From JAXDBM01 sp963709485 (GTDB lineage: Bacteria > Desulfobacterota > Syntrophia > Syntrophales > Fen-1087): a DNA stretch of 64,000 nucleotides. The notes under the pieces are model-generated. The model searched no databases and was not told where the DNA came from. It worked only from the letters and a program-made list of their open reading frames with translations. The stretch covers positions 1 through 64,000 of the forward strand of contig CAVPWE010000003.1 of NCBI GenBank assembly GCA_963709485.1. The letters run 5' to 3'. A program made the translations under genes and the position numbers. Shown here in pieces: positions 33,999 to 42,965 of the stretch. How positions within the stretch are numbered: position 1 is the stretch's first letter; every line of letters starts with the position of its first letter.

Positions 33999-34140
33999 TC
34001 ACCCCTTCTGCCTGCGGACCCAGTCCTGCACATCCTTCAACAATTCTTTCTTAAAGCCCTCCGGTGACAGGATCGTGATGTGGGGAATCCAGGACTTGAG
34101 GATGTTCCGGATGGCCTCGTAGTATCCCACCCGGTACCGG
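33999..34140 (-). pseudogene. C-terminal remnant of a WYL-domain regulator
   Basis: The minus-strand frame reads YRVGYYEAIRNILKSWIPHI, then SPEGFKKELLKDVQDWVRR, resembling the end of WYL-domain transcription regulators. The N-terminal helix-turn-helix and most of the WYL fold are missing. The frame joins unrelated sequence near 34140. Confidence 0.55.
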
Positions 34141-34167
34141 ACGAATCAATAAGACTGAGGTGGAGGA

Positions 34168-34385
34168 ATGATGAAAAAGGTCTGCGCAAGGTGCTTCCGG
34201 GAATATACCGAAGACGATGACAGACCACGCTCTATCGATGTTTTGGGGCAAATCTTTATCGATGTAATGGAGGATCAGGATGTCGGGGACATACCATATG
34301 CCCGACATGCCGCGAGGACATAGGCATCCTGATCCTGCTTAAGGATAAGACACACAAGACCGCTCTTCATACGCCCCCACCGTAA
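34168..34385 (+). pseudogene. Small zinc-ribbon-like protein gene, frameshifted
   Basis: The first frame (34168-34323) begins MMKKVCARCFREYTEDD. The same stretch in another frame gives CPTCREDIGILILLKDKTH up to 34385. Joined, they would give a ~70-residue protein with CARC and CPTC ligands. GGAGG precedes the start. Either the gene is broken or the sequence has an error near 34300. Confidence 0.45.
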
Positions 34386-34459
34386 TAAAGGAAGTTCCTA
34401 TCATCTGGACTGCCTGACTCTGATTCTATTACGATGATACGGCCCGTGAAAATCGGTAT

Positions 34460-35080
34460 TTAGCCTCCTTCAATCCTGGCCTTCAGCCATCGCCAGGGGA
34501 AAAGCATCGAAACAGTCCGTTGGTATTCCCGGTATTTCTCACCAAACTCAAGCACCAGTTTCCTCTCTTCCAGAAACGATCCGACAATGAAATAAACATT
34601 GATGACCATGTTAATCAGGATCGTCGATGTGCTCAGGTCTTGTGCCCATACGATCAAGATGCCACCCAGGTACCAGGGATGGCGGATGATCCGGTGGATG
34701 CCCGACAAGACGAACGTACTGCTGTCAGCAAGAGAGCTGCCCGCCTTGACTTGATAAATCCCAAGAAACCTTGCCCAGCTGTAATGCTTGCCCCCGGCAA
34801 CGAACAGACAGACGGAAACCGCCAAGAGGAAGACTTGAACAAGTCCCAGGGGTCCTTCCCAGCGGAAGATCGGCGCTTCACGAAGCATGTGGGAATAGTA
34901 GGCAATGGGGATGAGCGTCACCAGAGATACGACATTATAAAACAATCGGTAAAAGCGGAAGCTGTCACCGAGTTTCTTTTTTGCGAAATCTGTCACCGTT
35001 GTGGAGATTAGGGCGCTGTGAAGAGTACACCACAGAACCCAACCCAGGACGGCGTAGAGATACTTCACGGATATTTCCAT
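34460..35080 (-). CDS. Isoprenylcysteine methyltransferase-like/NnrU-like membrane protein
   Basis: A 206-residue membrane protein with about five hydrophobic segments. The C-terminal part contains SGIHRIIRHPWYLGGIL, then EERKLVLEFGEKYREYQ, the cofactor-binding pattern of the ICMT/PEMT phospholipid methyltransferase-like family. It may methylate a lipid or a small molecule at the membrane. Downstream in a group of minus-strand genes that includes small metal-related proteins. Confidence 0.75.
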   Translation of the reverse strand: MEISVKYLYAVLGWVLWCTLHSALISTTVTDFAKKKLGDSFRFYRLFYNVVSLVTLIPIAYYSHMLREAPIFRWEGPLGLVQVFLLAVSVCLFVAGGKHYSWARFLGIYQVKAGSSLADSSTFVLSGIHRIIRHPWYLGGILIVWAQDLSTSTILINMVINVYFIVGSFLEERKLVLEFGEKYREYQRTVSMLFPWRWLKARIEGG

Positions 35081-35146
35081 CGCTTATTTTTCCTACCAAA
35101 AGACCAGTCACCATAACCGGTCCCTTGTACAACGCATGTCTTGCTC

Positions 35147-35407
35147 TTACGCCTTTTCCGCACAACATGCCTGATCGGATGTTGAACCTGTCTTCTTGAA
35201 ACAGGCCGACATCTGGTCCATCTTGCTCCCGCAGCAGGCCATCATCTTTTCCCGCATCGCTTTCTTTCCATCTTCGGTCATCTCCTTCATTCCCGTACAT
35301 GAGAACATCGCCGCCATTTTCTCCCCGCAGGCCATCATTTTTTTCTTGTCCTCCTTCGACATACTCTTCATGCATCCTTCCATCATCTTGCTAAACATTG
35401 TTTCCAT
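35147..35407 (-). CDS. Met/Cys-rich small protein, possible metal binder
   Basis: An 86-residue soluble protein with a high content of Met and Cys (CTGMKEM, MMACCGSKM, ACCAEKA). Such composition suggests binding of copper or another thiophilic metal. GGAGG precedes the start, and the start overlaps the end of the preceding gene, so the two are co-translated. I do not recognise a named family. Confidence 0.7.
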   Translation of the reverse strand: METMFSKMMEGCMKSMSKEDKKKMMACGEKMAAMFSCTGMKEMTEDGKKAMREKMMACCGSKMDQMSACFKKTGSTSDQACCAEKA

Positions 35408-35690
35408 TTCTTACCTCCATCGATTTGTCGTCAATTGTTCCGGATTTTTCCCGTATGAGCCCCTTATAGACCATCCAGACGCCTAAAAGAATGAGCACTG
35501 CAGGCCAGAAGTGGACCGTTTGCAGAAATGAAAAATCGAGTAGTCCCGTTCTTATCCCCAGCCAGATCAGGCCGATTGTGATCAGAAGGATACCGATTCT
35601 CTTTTTTCGCGCCGGATTCCCCTGATGGGTCCAGGGTCCACAACACATAGTACCGATTTTTTTTGATGCTACTTGACAACTTGACATCAT
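35391..35690 (-). CDS. Small membrane protein with two hydrophobic segments (DUF5668-like)
   Basis: A 99-residue protein starting MMSSCQVASKKIG. It has two membrane segments (GILLITIGLIWLGIR and FWPAVLILLGVWMVYKGL), a pattern seen in DUF5668-like membrane proteins. Three Cys lie near the N-terminus. AAGGAGGA precedes the start. The gene overlaps the Met/Cys-rich protein gene and lies downstream of the ArsR gene, so a metal-response function is possible. Confidence 0.65.
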   Translation of the reverse strand: MMSSCQVASKKIGTMCCGPWTHQGNPARKKRIGILLITIGLIWLGIRTGLLDFSFLQTVHFWPAVLILLGVWMVYKGLIREKSGTIDDKSMEVRNGNNV

Positions 35691-35862
35691 GTTCCTCCTT
35701 TCCCTCTCCTTTCCCCCTGCCATGATTTAGAATTACAACGGTAGTGAACTATGGAATTTGTATATTCATATGATTTTAGAAATATAATAATGAGGATTTT
35801 CTTTTTGTCAAGGCATTATTTAATATATTTTTATGATTATGATAATGAATTGAATATATTGA

Positions 35863-36195
35863 TTATTTAACATCACCGGTGAGGTATTCCACCATCATCC
35901 TGATGGTTTCTTCCACAGGCTGTCAAAGAATCGTCTGACCCTGCCGCTCGCAGCGGACAAGGTCGGCGTTGCGGAGCTCCTTGATGTGATGGGAAATCGT
36001 GGACAGGGAAATATCAAAATTGCTGGCCACGTTGCAGACCGATGGACGCATTTCCTGATCCAGGGATGCCTTTCCCAGCCCAAGACGAATATGCTCAAAG
36101 ACACCCAGGCGCGTTTCATTGGACAGGGCCTTGAAGGCGGCAACAACACGCCCCACATCTTTCGTTGACTTTCCCTTTCTTGTTTTTCCGGACAT
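35863..36195 (-). CDS. ArsR-type regulator with in-frame TGA
   Basis: A winged-helix regulator of the ArsR family. Visible are VAAFKALSNETRLGVFEHI, and the recognition helix in SLSTISHHIKELRNADLV. The frame meets TGA at 35923-35925 after CERQGQTIL. It then continues for 19 codons (QPVEETIRMMVEYLTGD) to a TAA at 35863, which looks like the normal last helix. At the TGA position homologues usually carry an aromatic residue, so a TGG-to-TGA change is likely. The truncated 90-residue form may still bind DNA. It is upstream of the Met/Cys-rich gene group. Confidence 0.7.
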
Positions 36196-36437
36196 GAGAT
36201 TACCCCCACATAAAATATATTTAGATGTTTATACAGTTATCAAAACTTATACTAATTTTCAAACTTTCAGTCAACCTGCCATTTTTAAACATTTCTCTAA
36301 ATTGAAACCTTCCTGTATTCTGTATTCAAGCGTCCGGCGATTCTTTCAGAGATTTACCCTTTCCAAACGGTTATCAAGAAAATTTGTTTCTTGACTTTTT
36401 GAAGAATCAGGAACACAAAAGAACTGTATTTATATAA

Positions 36438-36534
36438 GGCATCGTCAACAGGTTAACAACCAACGTCGACCCTTTCTCAGGGTGATGCCATGGAGAGCGT
36501 ATTTAAACCCCGCGACTCGGAAGAGAGCGGGGTT
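36438..36534 (+). promoter_or_regulatory. Structured leader RNA before the disrupted 4Fe-4S gene
   Basis: GGCATC (36438-36443) pairs with GATGCC (36484-36489) around an inner hairpin (36469-36473 with 36479-36483). A second stem AACCCCGC/GCGGGGTT follows (36506-36513 with 36527-36534). All lie within 150 bases before the start at 36587. It could be a riboswitch-type leader; I do not recognise the class. The rest of 36196-36437 shows no gene. Confidence 0.45.
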
Positions 36535-36622
36535 CTGTGTTATTGGTATGACGAGTTTTTCTTTCAAGCTGTGAAAGGAGGATTATATGAAGAATCATGG
36601 TGATATCTATCGTAAATTACGT

Positions 36623-36631
36623 ATAGAAATT
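36623..36631. repeat. 9-bp target-site duplication of the IS4-type element (left copy)
   Basis: ATAGAAATT occurs here and at 40193-40201 directly outside the terminal inverted repeats. Confidence 0.9.
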
Positions 36632-36777
36632 CACTACTGTCCGGAATAATGGTTCGTTAAGTTTTGCAACCTTTTAAGATATTTTACAAAAGATGCCATT
36701 TATGTTTGTCCTCGACTTGAAAACGCACAGCGGATGCTGCAAGACTTCCCGAAGATTTTCTCAGGGAAGGAGTGCAC

Positions 36778-37459
36778 ATGTATTCAGGCCCGCTTGTGTT
36801 CACCCAGGTCATGGACTTCATGCCGTTGAAAACCTTTCAGCGCTGCGTGGAGAGGTACCAGGGCAACTTCAGCGTCAAGCATTTCACCTGCATGGACCAG
36901 TTCCGTACGATGGCCTTCGCACAACTGGCGTATCGCGAGAGCCTGCGGGACATCGAAGCCTGCCTTCGGGCACAAAGCAACAAGCTCTATCATATGGGCA
37001 TCCGCAGCAAGGTCTCCCGCAGTACCCTGGCGGAAGCCAACGAGATGCGGGACTGGCGCATCTATGCCGATTTTGCCCACCATCTGATCGGCATTGCCCG
37101 GAAACTCTACCAGCAAGAACCGTTGGCCGTGGAACTCCAGAACACGGTCTATGCCCTGGATGCCACGACAATCGACCTGTGCTTGTCCCTCTTTCCCTGG
37201 GCACACTTCCGGAAAACCAAAGGGGCTGTGCGTCTCCATACCCTGCTGGATCTGCGGGGCAATATCCCAAGCTTTATCCACATCTCCGACGGAAAACTCC
37301 ACGAGGTCAACGCCTTGGATTTGATCCCCCTGGAAGCCGGTGCTTTTTACATTATGAATCGCGGCTTCCTGGACTTCGCCAGGCTCCATGCCATTACCCG
37401 GGCTTCGGCTTTCTTCGTGATCCGGGGAAAGTCGAATCTCAAGTGCCGGAGGATCTACT
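36778..37459 (+). pseudogene. IS4-family transposase, N-terminal part
   Basis: The N-terminal two thirds of a DDE transposase. AAGGAG precedes the start. The first catalytic Asp is in YALDATTIDL. At the second position the family motif MDRGYLDF reads MNRGFLDF, so the catalytic Asp is replaced by Asn. The frame is cut at CRRIY by the IS21-type element. Loss of the Asp and the interruption make this copy inactive. Confidence 0.85.
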
Positions 37460-37602
37460 TGTTTCCGGTCGTGATAAATTGAGCCAAAAATGGTCGTTTA
37501 AAAGTGAGCCACTTTGGGGGTGGATATGGTGAGAGAAAAGGGTATGGTGCCTTTTTTATCTCAGCGTGAGCGAGGTGGCGTATTGAAAAAAAGGAGACCG
37601 TT

Positions 37603-38859
37603 TTGGACATACTGGTGTTGGAGCGGAAGGGTTTGAGCCAGCGACAGATCGCCGGGAGGCTGGGGATCAGCCGCAACACGGTGAAGAAGTACATCGAGAA
37701 TCAGGGCTACCCGGAGCGAGATCGGAGGGAGCGAAACCGGAAGAGCCTGCTGGATCCATTTCAGGGCAACATCGCTGCGTGGCTTGAAGAGGACATGGGG
37801 TACAAGGCGACATGGATATATGATCATCTTCGTCCCATGGGTTTTGCCGGGAGCTATGAGATCGTCAAAAGAGCGGTGCACGCGATCAAGGAGGAACGTC
37901 AGCGGATCGCCTACATGCGATTTGAGACGGAGCCGGGCTGCCAGTCCCAGGTGGATTTTGGCGAGTTTCAGTTTGATCGGGCCGACGGCACGGTTGAGAA
38001 GATTTATCTCTTTTCGATGATCCTGGGTTTTTCGCGGAGTCTCTACGGTGAGTTCGTCGATCGGTGCGATTTGCCGACCTTTCTGGCTTGTCATATTCAT
38101 GCCTTCGACCATTTCGGCGGCGTGACCGAAGAGATCCTCTACGACCGGATGCGGAACGTTTTCATCAGAAAGTTAGCCGGCAAGGACCAGTTCAACGACA
38201 GCCTGACGGGATTTGCCTTGCATTACGGTTTCAAGCCTCAGGTGGCTCCGCCTTATGCCGCCTGGGTGAAGGGGAAGGTGGAGCGGCCCTATCACTTCAT
38301 CCGGGAGGGGTTCTGGCGGGGGTACGGATTCAGTTGCCTGGAGACGGCCAACAGGGACCTTCTCCAATGGCTTCAGCGCAAAGAGCAGCGGGTTCATGGG
38401 ACAACCCATGAAGTGGTGTCGGAGCGATTCGAGCGCGAGCGGCCTCATTTACAGGCGCTGCCGCCGCAGGCATTCGACACCTCCTGGCGGGTCTACCGCA
38501 AGGTGAACAAAGACTGCACTGTCCGTTTTGAAGGCAACAGCTATGTGGTGCCTCATACCCTGGTGGGGAAGGATCTTGTCCTGCGGGTCAAGGACCGATC
38601 CATGCGGATCTTTTCGGATGATCATCTGATTGTGACCTACGAAATCCCTGAGGGTAAAGGACATCTGGTGCAGGACAAGCGATTTTACGAGGCGCTGAAA
38701 AAGGATCGCGAGATGAACCGGCGCAAGTACGGCCAGGGCAGACGCGGCAAGGGTCGCGCCAAATGCACGATCAGCCCGATCAAGCCGCTCTATGACATGG
38801 ATGTTGAGATCCGTCCGCTCCATATTTATGACGGCATGATCGGGGAGGTGCGGATATGA
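37603..38859 (+). CDS. istA: IS21 transposase IstA
   Basis: A 418-residue transposase with an N-terminal helix-turn-helix (LSQRQIAGRLGISRNTVKKY) and an integrase-type DDE core (SQVDFGEFQF, then WVKGKVERPYH). The start is TTG after an AAAGGAG site. The stop overlaps the istB start codon (ATGA), the usual IS21 arrangement. Confidence 0.93.
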   Translation: MDILVLERKGLSQRQIAGRLGISRNTVKKYIENQGYPERDRRERNRKSLLDPFQGNIAAWLEEDMGYKATWIYDHLRPMGFAGSYEIVKRAVHAIKEERQRIAYMRFETEPGCQSQVDFGEFQFDRADGTVEKIYLFSMILGFSRSLYGEFVDRCDLPTFLACHIHAFDHFGGVTEEILYDRMRNVFIRKLAGKDQFNDSLTGFALHYGFKPQVAPPYAAWVKGKVERPYHFIREGFWRGYGFSCLETANRDLLQWLQRKEQRVHGTTHEVVSERFERERPHLQALPPQAFDTSWRVYRKVNKDCTVRFEGNSYVVPHTLVGKDLVLRVKDRSMRIFSDDHLIVTYEIPEGKGHLVQDKRFYEALKKDREMNRRKYGQGRRGKGRAKCTISPIKPLYDMDVEIRPLHIYDGMIGEVRI

Positions 38860-39626
38860 GCGATGCCCTGGTCCTGGATCGCATCCAGAGCAGCCTGACA
38901 AGGCTGAGGCTTCCGCGCATGGGTGAGATCCTGGAAAGTGTGATGCAGTCGGCACAGGAAGGAAGCAAGAGCTATCTGTCCTTTCTCGACGCACTTCTGG
39001 AAGAAGAGGTTGGCTGTCGGGAACAGCGCCGGATTGAAACATCCCTGAAGATATCGGGGCTTCCCTTCATCAAGAGCATCGACGAGTTCGATTTTTCCTT
39101 TCATCCCAAGCTGGATCGCCAGAAGGTGATGTCCCTTTTTGATCTGACCTTTATCCGGCAGAAGGGCAATGTGGTCTTTCTGGGACCCCCCGGTGTCGGC
39201 AAGACCCACCTGGCTGTATCTCTTGCGGTGAAAGCCTGTCAGGCCGGCTTGAGCATCTACTTTACCACCATGGAGGATCTGATCGGAAAGTTGAAAAAAG
39301 ACCATGGCGCCGAGCGGAAAGGCAGAGGCCGGGGCTACAACAAATCGGCGCTGGTGATCGTGGATGAGGTTGGCTATACGCCGATCGACAGAGAGGAATG
39401 CAATCTCTTCTTCCGATTCATTGCCAATCGGTATGAGAAGGCCAGCACCATCATCACCTCCAACAAGGCCTTCTCCGACTGGACGGAACTGTTTCATGAT
39501 CCGGTCATTGTCACGGCCTTTCTGGATCGCCTGCTGCACCACAGTGTGGTCATCAACATGCGGGGCAACAGCTACAGGCTCCGTGGAAAGGTCGGAAAAG
39601 AGGGGGTGGAAATGAGCCGGTCATAA
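38856..39626 (+). CDS. istB: IS21 helper ATPase IstB
   Basis: A 256-residue AAA+ ATPase related to DnaC. Walker A is GPPGVGKTH and Walker B is LVIVDEVGY; the sensor region is STIITSNKAFSDW. It helps IstA choose and remodel the target DNA. The gene overlaps istA by 4 bp. Confidence 0.93.
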   Translation: MSDALVLDRIQSSLTRLRLPRMGEILESVMQSAQEGSKSYLSFLDALLEEEVGCREQRRIETSLKISGLPFIKSIDEFDFSFHPKLDRQKVMSLFDLTFIRQKGNVVFLGPPGVGKTHLAVSLAVKACQAGLSIYFTTMEDLIGKLKKDHGAERKGRGRGYNKSALVIVDEVGYTPIDREECNLFFRFIANRYEKASTIITSNKAFSDWTELFHDPVIVTAFLDRLLHHSVVINMRGNSYRLRGKVGKEGVEMSRS

Positions 39627-39685
39627 GGTCAGGGTGGCTCAGTTTTCACGACCGAAAATGGCTCACTTTGAAAAGACCGTTGACA

Positions 39686-40190
39686 CTACTCCCATCCGGT
39701 GAACAAAGCCACCGGGATCGTATGCGATCAGACCATTCTGCTGATCGTTCCGAAGTCAGCCGGGGATTATCCCGACAAACTCCGCCGGGTGAGATATTAC
39801 GATGCCGAGACCGACACGACCCTGGTGTTTCTGACCAACAACTTCTTCCTGTCCGCCATCACCATCGCCCAACTCTACAAACAACGATGGCAGGTGGAAC
39901 TCTTCTTCAAGTGGATCAAGCAAAACCTGCGCATCAAGAGTTTTTACGGAACCTCGGAAAACGCGGTAAAGACCCAGATCTGGATCGCTGTTTCCGTCTA
40001 TCTGATCGTGGCGATCATCAAAAAACGGCTCCGTCTCCAGGAAAGTCTCTACACAATTTTACAGGTGCTGAGCGTCTCCCTCTTTGAAAGAACATCCATG
40101 TTTCAACTACTTACGTTTTACGATTACACAACCACCAGGGGCAAGAACGATAACCAACTGAATTTATTCACCGATTATTCCGGACAGTAG
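39686..40190 (+). pseudogene. IS4-family transposase, C-terminal part
   Basis: Continues the transposase cut at 37459, from SHPVNKATGIVCD to the stop at 40188-40190. The catalytic Glu region is visible in YKQRWQVELFFKWIKQNLRI. The stop codon lies within the right terminal inverted repeat. Confidence 0.88.
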
Positions 40191-41284
40191 TGATAGAAAT
40201 TAATAAGATGCCAGTTCCATTTTCGGAAACTGAATCCGGGGTGGAACTGAAGCTGCTCGAGCATTTATTCACTCCGGAAGAAGCTGAAATCGCATTGAAC
40301 CTTAATCTCATGCCGGAAACTTTAAGCCGGATACACAAGAGGGTTCGGAAAAGCGGCATTGAAATCACTCCAAAAGAATTGGAGGAGACACTGGACAACC
40401 TTGTTAATAAAGGCGCCATTATGGGTGGCCGTGCCTTTGAGTCCAAGGGAAAAGGAAAACAATACAGCTTGCTACAGCTTGCTATCGGGATGTTCGAATT
40501 CCAGCTTGGCCGACTGACCAAAGATTATGTGCATGATTTTGAGCAATATGAAAAAGAACAGTTTTACAAAGATGCTTTCGGAACGAAAACTTTGCAAATG
40601 CGTACTATTCCCATCGGTCTGGCTGTTACTCCAGAAATTCGTATAGAACCGTATGACGATATGAAAAAATATGTGGGAGGACTAAAAGATGATATTTCTG
40701 TGATGAACTGTGTATGCCGGGAATCGACTGAGGTGATGGGTGGTACCTGTCGTCATTCAGACATTCGTGAAACTTGCCTCACATTTGGTGACGCGGCTCG
40801 TTATGCGATTGGAAGGGGCTTTGGCCGTCCAATTACAAATGAAGAGGCTATAAATATATTGAATCGTGCAGAGGAGGCGGGTTTTGTTCTTCAGCCTGAG
40901 AACGCGCGTGAACCACAATTCGTATGTTGCTGCTGCATTGACTGTTGTCACGCACTCAAGATGATGAAAATGCAGCCGAGACCCGCAGATCTTTGCAGTG
41001 CGACATATTACACGACGATAGATCCTTTAAAATGCAAAGGATGTAAAAAATGCGTAGACCATTGTGCGATGGATGCCATTTCCTTGAATGACAAGCTTGC
41101 TGTCGTTAATCTCGATCGCTGTATTGGTTGTGGGGCATGCTTTGTATTCTGCAAAAATGATGCACACCGGTTACATAAGAAAGACAAGCCATATGTACCA
41201 CCCAAAGAGAGCTGGTCTGGCAAAACTGGACAGGTGCATAAGTGGTGAAGCTGCTCTATAATGAATGCCAAGGAGGAGCAGCAT

Positions 41285-41587
41285 ATGAGTAAGAGACCGA
41301 GAAGGAATCACGCGCCGGCGTTCAAGGCGAAGGTGGCGTTGGACGCTTTGAAAGGAGAGCAGACGCTCGTTGAGCTTGCGCAGCGTTACCAGGTGCATCC
41401 GAACCAGATTGCGGAGTGGAAGAAGCAGCTTCTGGAACATGCCCCGGACATTTTCAGCAGAGAAAGGAAGCCCGAGCCGGTTCCGAGCGTGAAGGATCTT
41501 CACGCGAGGATCGGGCAGTTGTCGATGGAGAACGATTTTTTATCCGGCGCGCTCGGTCGTATCGGCGATGCGAGCGCCAAGCGATGA
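41285..41587 (+). CDS. IS3-family OrfA
   Basis: A 100-residue DNA-binding protein with a helix-turn-helix (FKAKVALDALKGEQTLVELA) and a C-terminal leucine-zipper-like helix. AAGGAGGAG precedes the start at 41285. A programmed -1 frameshift near its end would fuse it to OrfB. Confidence 0.9.
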   Translation: MSKRPRRNHAPAFKAKVALDALKGEQTLVELAQRYQVHPNQIAEWKKQLLEHAPDIFSRERKPEPVPSVKDLHARIGQLSMENDFLSGALGRIGDASAKR

Positions 41588-42414
41588 TCGACAAAGGGGA
41601 CCAACTTCCCGTGACACGGCAGTGCAATCTACTGGGGTTGAGCCGATCCGGCATCTACTATAAGCCGGTTCCGCCGAGCGAGCAGGAGATGGAGCTGATG
41701 CGCCGGATCGACGAGATCCATTTGGCGTACCCGTTCTATGGAAGCCGCAAGATTCGCGACGAGCTGTGGGCCAAGGGTTATGACGTGGGACGTGACCGGG
41801 TGCGGCGTCTGATGCGCCGGATGGGCATGGAGGCGCTGTATGTCAAGCCGAGGCTCTCGTTGGCGCATCCTGCGCATGTGAAGTATCCCTACCTCCTTCG
41901 CGGCCTTGAGATCACACGGGCAAACCATGTGTGGGTTGCCGACATCACCTACATTCCCATGGCGAAGGGGTTCTGTTATCTTATGGCGGTCATGGACTGG
42001 GTGAGTCGGATGGTTCTCGCCTGGCGTTTGTCCAACACCCTGGACAGCTCCTTTTGCGTGGACGCCCTGGAGGAGGCGATCCGCAGGTACGGTTGTCCCG
42101 AGATCTTCAATACGGACCAGGGCAGCCAGTTCACCGCGGAGGCGTTTACCGGCACGCTCCGCTCAAAAAGCATTGCGATCAGCATGGACGGCAAGGGCCG
42201 CTGGATGGACAAGGTCTTTATCGAACGGCTGTGGAAAAGCGTCAAGTACGAAGACATTTACCTGAAAGGCTATGGCTCCATGGCGGAGGTGAGGAAAGGA
42301 CTGGCCGCCTACTTCACATTCTACAACGAAAAACGGTGGCATCAAAACTTTGACAGGAAGACCCCGGCTATGGTTTACTTCAGCAACCAGCCGCAGAGAC
42401 AGGCTGCGGCATGA
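41584..42414 (+). CDS. IS3-family OrfB integrase
   Basis: A 276-residue DDE integrase. Catalytic residues are seen in WVADITYIP, FNTDQGSQFT and FIERLWKSVKYEDIY. The N-terminal region contains the HTH_21-type GLSRSGIYYKP. The frame is also open upstream in the OrfA overlap, as needed for frameshift fusion. Confidence 0.9.
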   Translation: MIDKGDQLPVTRQCNLLGLSRSGIYYKPVPPSEQEMELMRRIDEIHLAYPFYGSRKIRDELWAKGYDVGRDRVRRLMRRMGMEALYVKPRLSLAHPAHVKYPYLLRGLEITRANHVWVADITYIPMAKGFCYLMAVMDWVSRMVLAWRLSNTLDSSFCVDALEEAIRRYGCPEIFNTDQGSQFTAEAFTGTLRSKSIAISMDGKGRWMDKVFIERLWKSVKYEDIYLKGYGSMAEVRKGLAAYFTFYNEKRWHQNFDRKTPAMVYFSNQPQRQAAA

Positions 42415-42587
42415 CCATCAACCAGGAGCGCTTTCCCACTTACAAACCCCTGTCTCCTGTCCTAAGAACCCAGACCACCTATCTGAAGGCATATGTCCGG
42501 GGATTCTCAACAACCGCAAAACATGCGCTCGTTGCTTCAGAGCTTTAACAATGACATTCCCTGTCATCACATGAAACAGCAAGGGCG

Positions 42588-42612
42588 GAGTCATTTCGAC
42601 CCCGCCCCTGCT
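42588..42612 (-). terminator. Terminator-like hairpin of micropeptide operon B
   Basis: GCAAGGGCGG (from 42589) pairs with CCGCCCCTGC with one mismatch. The loop (AGTCATTTCGACC) matches that of the operon A terminator. The T tract after it on the minus strand is weaker (TGTTTC). Confidence 0.65.
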
Positions 42613-42698
42613 TTGAGAGAGGAAGTTGACAGCGAATCCGTTTAAGATCCTCTCCCGACACGCCTCCCGACCGGGCAGGCGCACCTTTGTACATAAGT

Positions 42699-42776
42699 CT
42701 ATTTGCCCTTCTTGTACGCGCAGGGCGTGCACATCGGGTCCACCCAACCCTTGTACAGCTTCTTCTCTTTCTTCAT
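42699..42776 (-). CDS. 25-residue micropeptide with KGWVDPMCTPC motif (operon B)
   Basis: A 25-codon frame beginning MKKEKKLYKGWV, then DPMCTPCAYKKGK. It is nearly identical to the peptide at 26571-26648, with mainly synonymous differences. AGGAGGAAGGG lies just before the ATG. Last gene of the operon, ahead of the hairpin at 42588. Confidence 0.78.
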   Translation of the reverse strand: MKKEKKLYKGWVDPMCTPCAYKKGK

Positions 42777-42834
42777 GATCCCTTCCTCCTCTCTCTCAAG
42801 TTCAGAATCGTTGCTTTTGTTTCCCGTGTTTTGT

Positions 42835-42930
42835 CTACAGACCCTTCACCGGGGTGCACATGGGGTCCAGCCAGCCCTTGCCCGCCTTCTTCGCGAATTT
42901 CTCCTTGTCCTTGGCTCCTGTCTTCTTCAT
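42835..42930 (-). CDS. 31-residue micropeptide with KGWLDPMCTP motif
   Basis: A 31-codon frame beginning MKKTGAKDKEKF and ending GKGWLDPMCTPVKGL. It shares GKGW(V/L)DPMCTP with the two 25-residue peptides but has a longer Lys-rich N-terminus and a single Cys. GAGGAGGAACGGG precedes the ATG. Operon A lacks this gene. The conserved core with variable ends suggests one family with different products. Confidence 0.72.
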   Translation of the reverse strand: MKKTGAKDKEKFAKKAGKGWLDPMCTPVKGL

Positions 42931-42965
42931 TGTCCCGTTCCTCCTCGTCTTTGTTTCGATATGGT

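Larger units (their letters stand above)
37460..39685 (+). mobile_element. IS21-type insertion sequence
   Basis: The element starts TGTTTCCGGTC and ends with the complement of TGTCAACGGTC. It is flanked by the 5-bp duplication CTACT (37455-37459 and 39686-39690). Removing it and one CTACT restores the reading frame of the IS4-type transposase (RRIYSHPVNKATG). Internal TGAGCCA repeats near both ends may be transposase-binding sites. Confidence 0.88.
36632..40192 (+). mobile_element. IS4-type insertion sequence, itself interrupted by an IS21-type element
   Basis: The ends are perfect 19-bp inverted repeats: CACTACTGTCCGGAATAAT at 36632-36650 and ATTATTCCGGACAGTAGTG at 40174-40192. They are flanked by the 9-bp target duplication ATAGAAATT (36623-36631 and 40193-40201). 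Without the IS21 insertion the element is about 1330 bp. The conserved ends and duplication show a recent insertion. Confidence 0.93.
36587..41248 (+). pseudogene. 4Fe-4S ferredoxin-type protein gene interrupted by nested insertion sequences
   Basis: The first 15 codons (36587-36631, MKNHGDIYRKLRIEI) follow an AAAGGAGG site. The remainder resumes in the same frame after the insertion (from 40202, NKMPVPFSETESGVE) and runs to 41248. Removing the insertion and one copy of the 9-bp target duplication restores about 364 codons. The protein has a helix-turn-helix-like N-terminal part, a Cys-rich centre (NCVCRES, CCCCIDCCH) and two 4Fe-4S clusters (CKGCKKCVDHC and CIGCGACFVFC). It would be an electron-transfer or redox-sensing protein. 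A shortened form could start from GTG at 40190. The last residues may be supplied by the IS3 element end. Confidence 0.8.
41227..42455 (+). mobile_element. IS3-family insertion sequence
   Basis: Imperfect inverted ends are seen: the left end near 41227 reads GACAGG, then TAAGTGG, and the complement of the right end near 42430-42455 reads GACAGG, then TAAGTGG. Two overlapping transposase frames lie between. The exact ends and target duplication are not certain. The left end overlaps the last codons of the 4Fe-4S gene. Confidence 0.75.

Noticed and set aside
35923..35925. Selenocysteine at the ArsR TGA codon
   Set aside because: No SECIS-like hairpin is seen directly downstream and ArsR proteins are not known selenoproteins; a TGG-to-TGA change is simpler.
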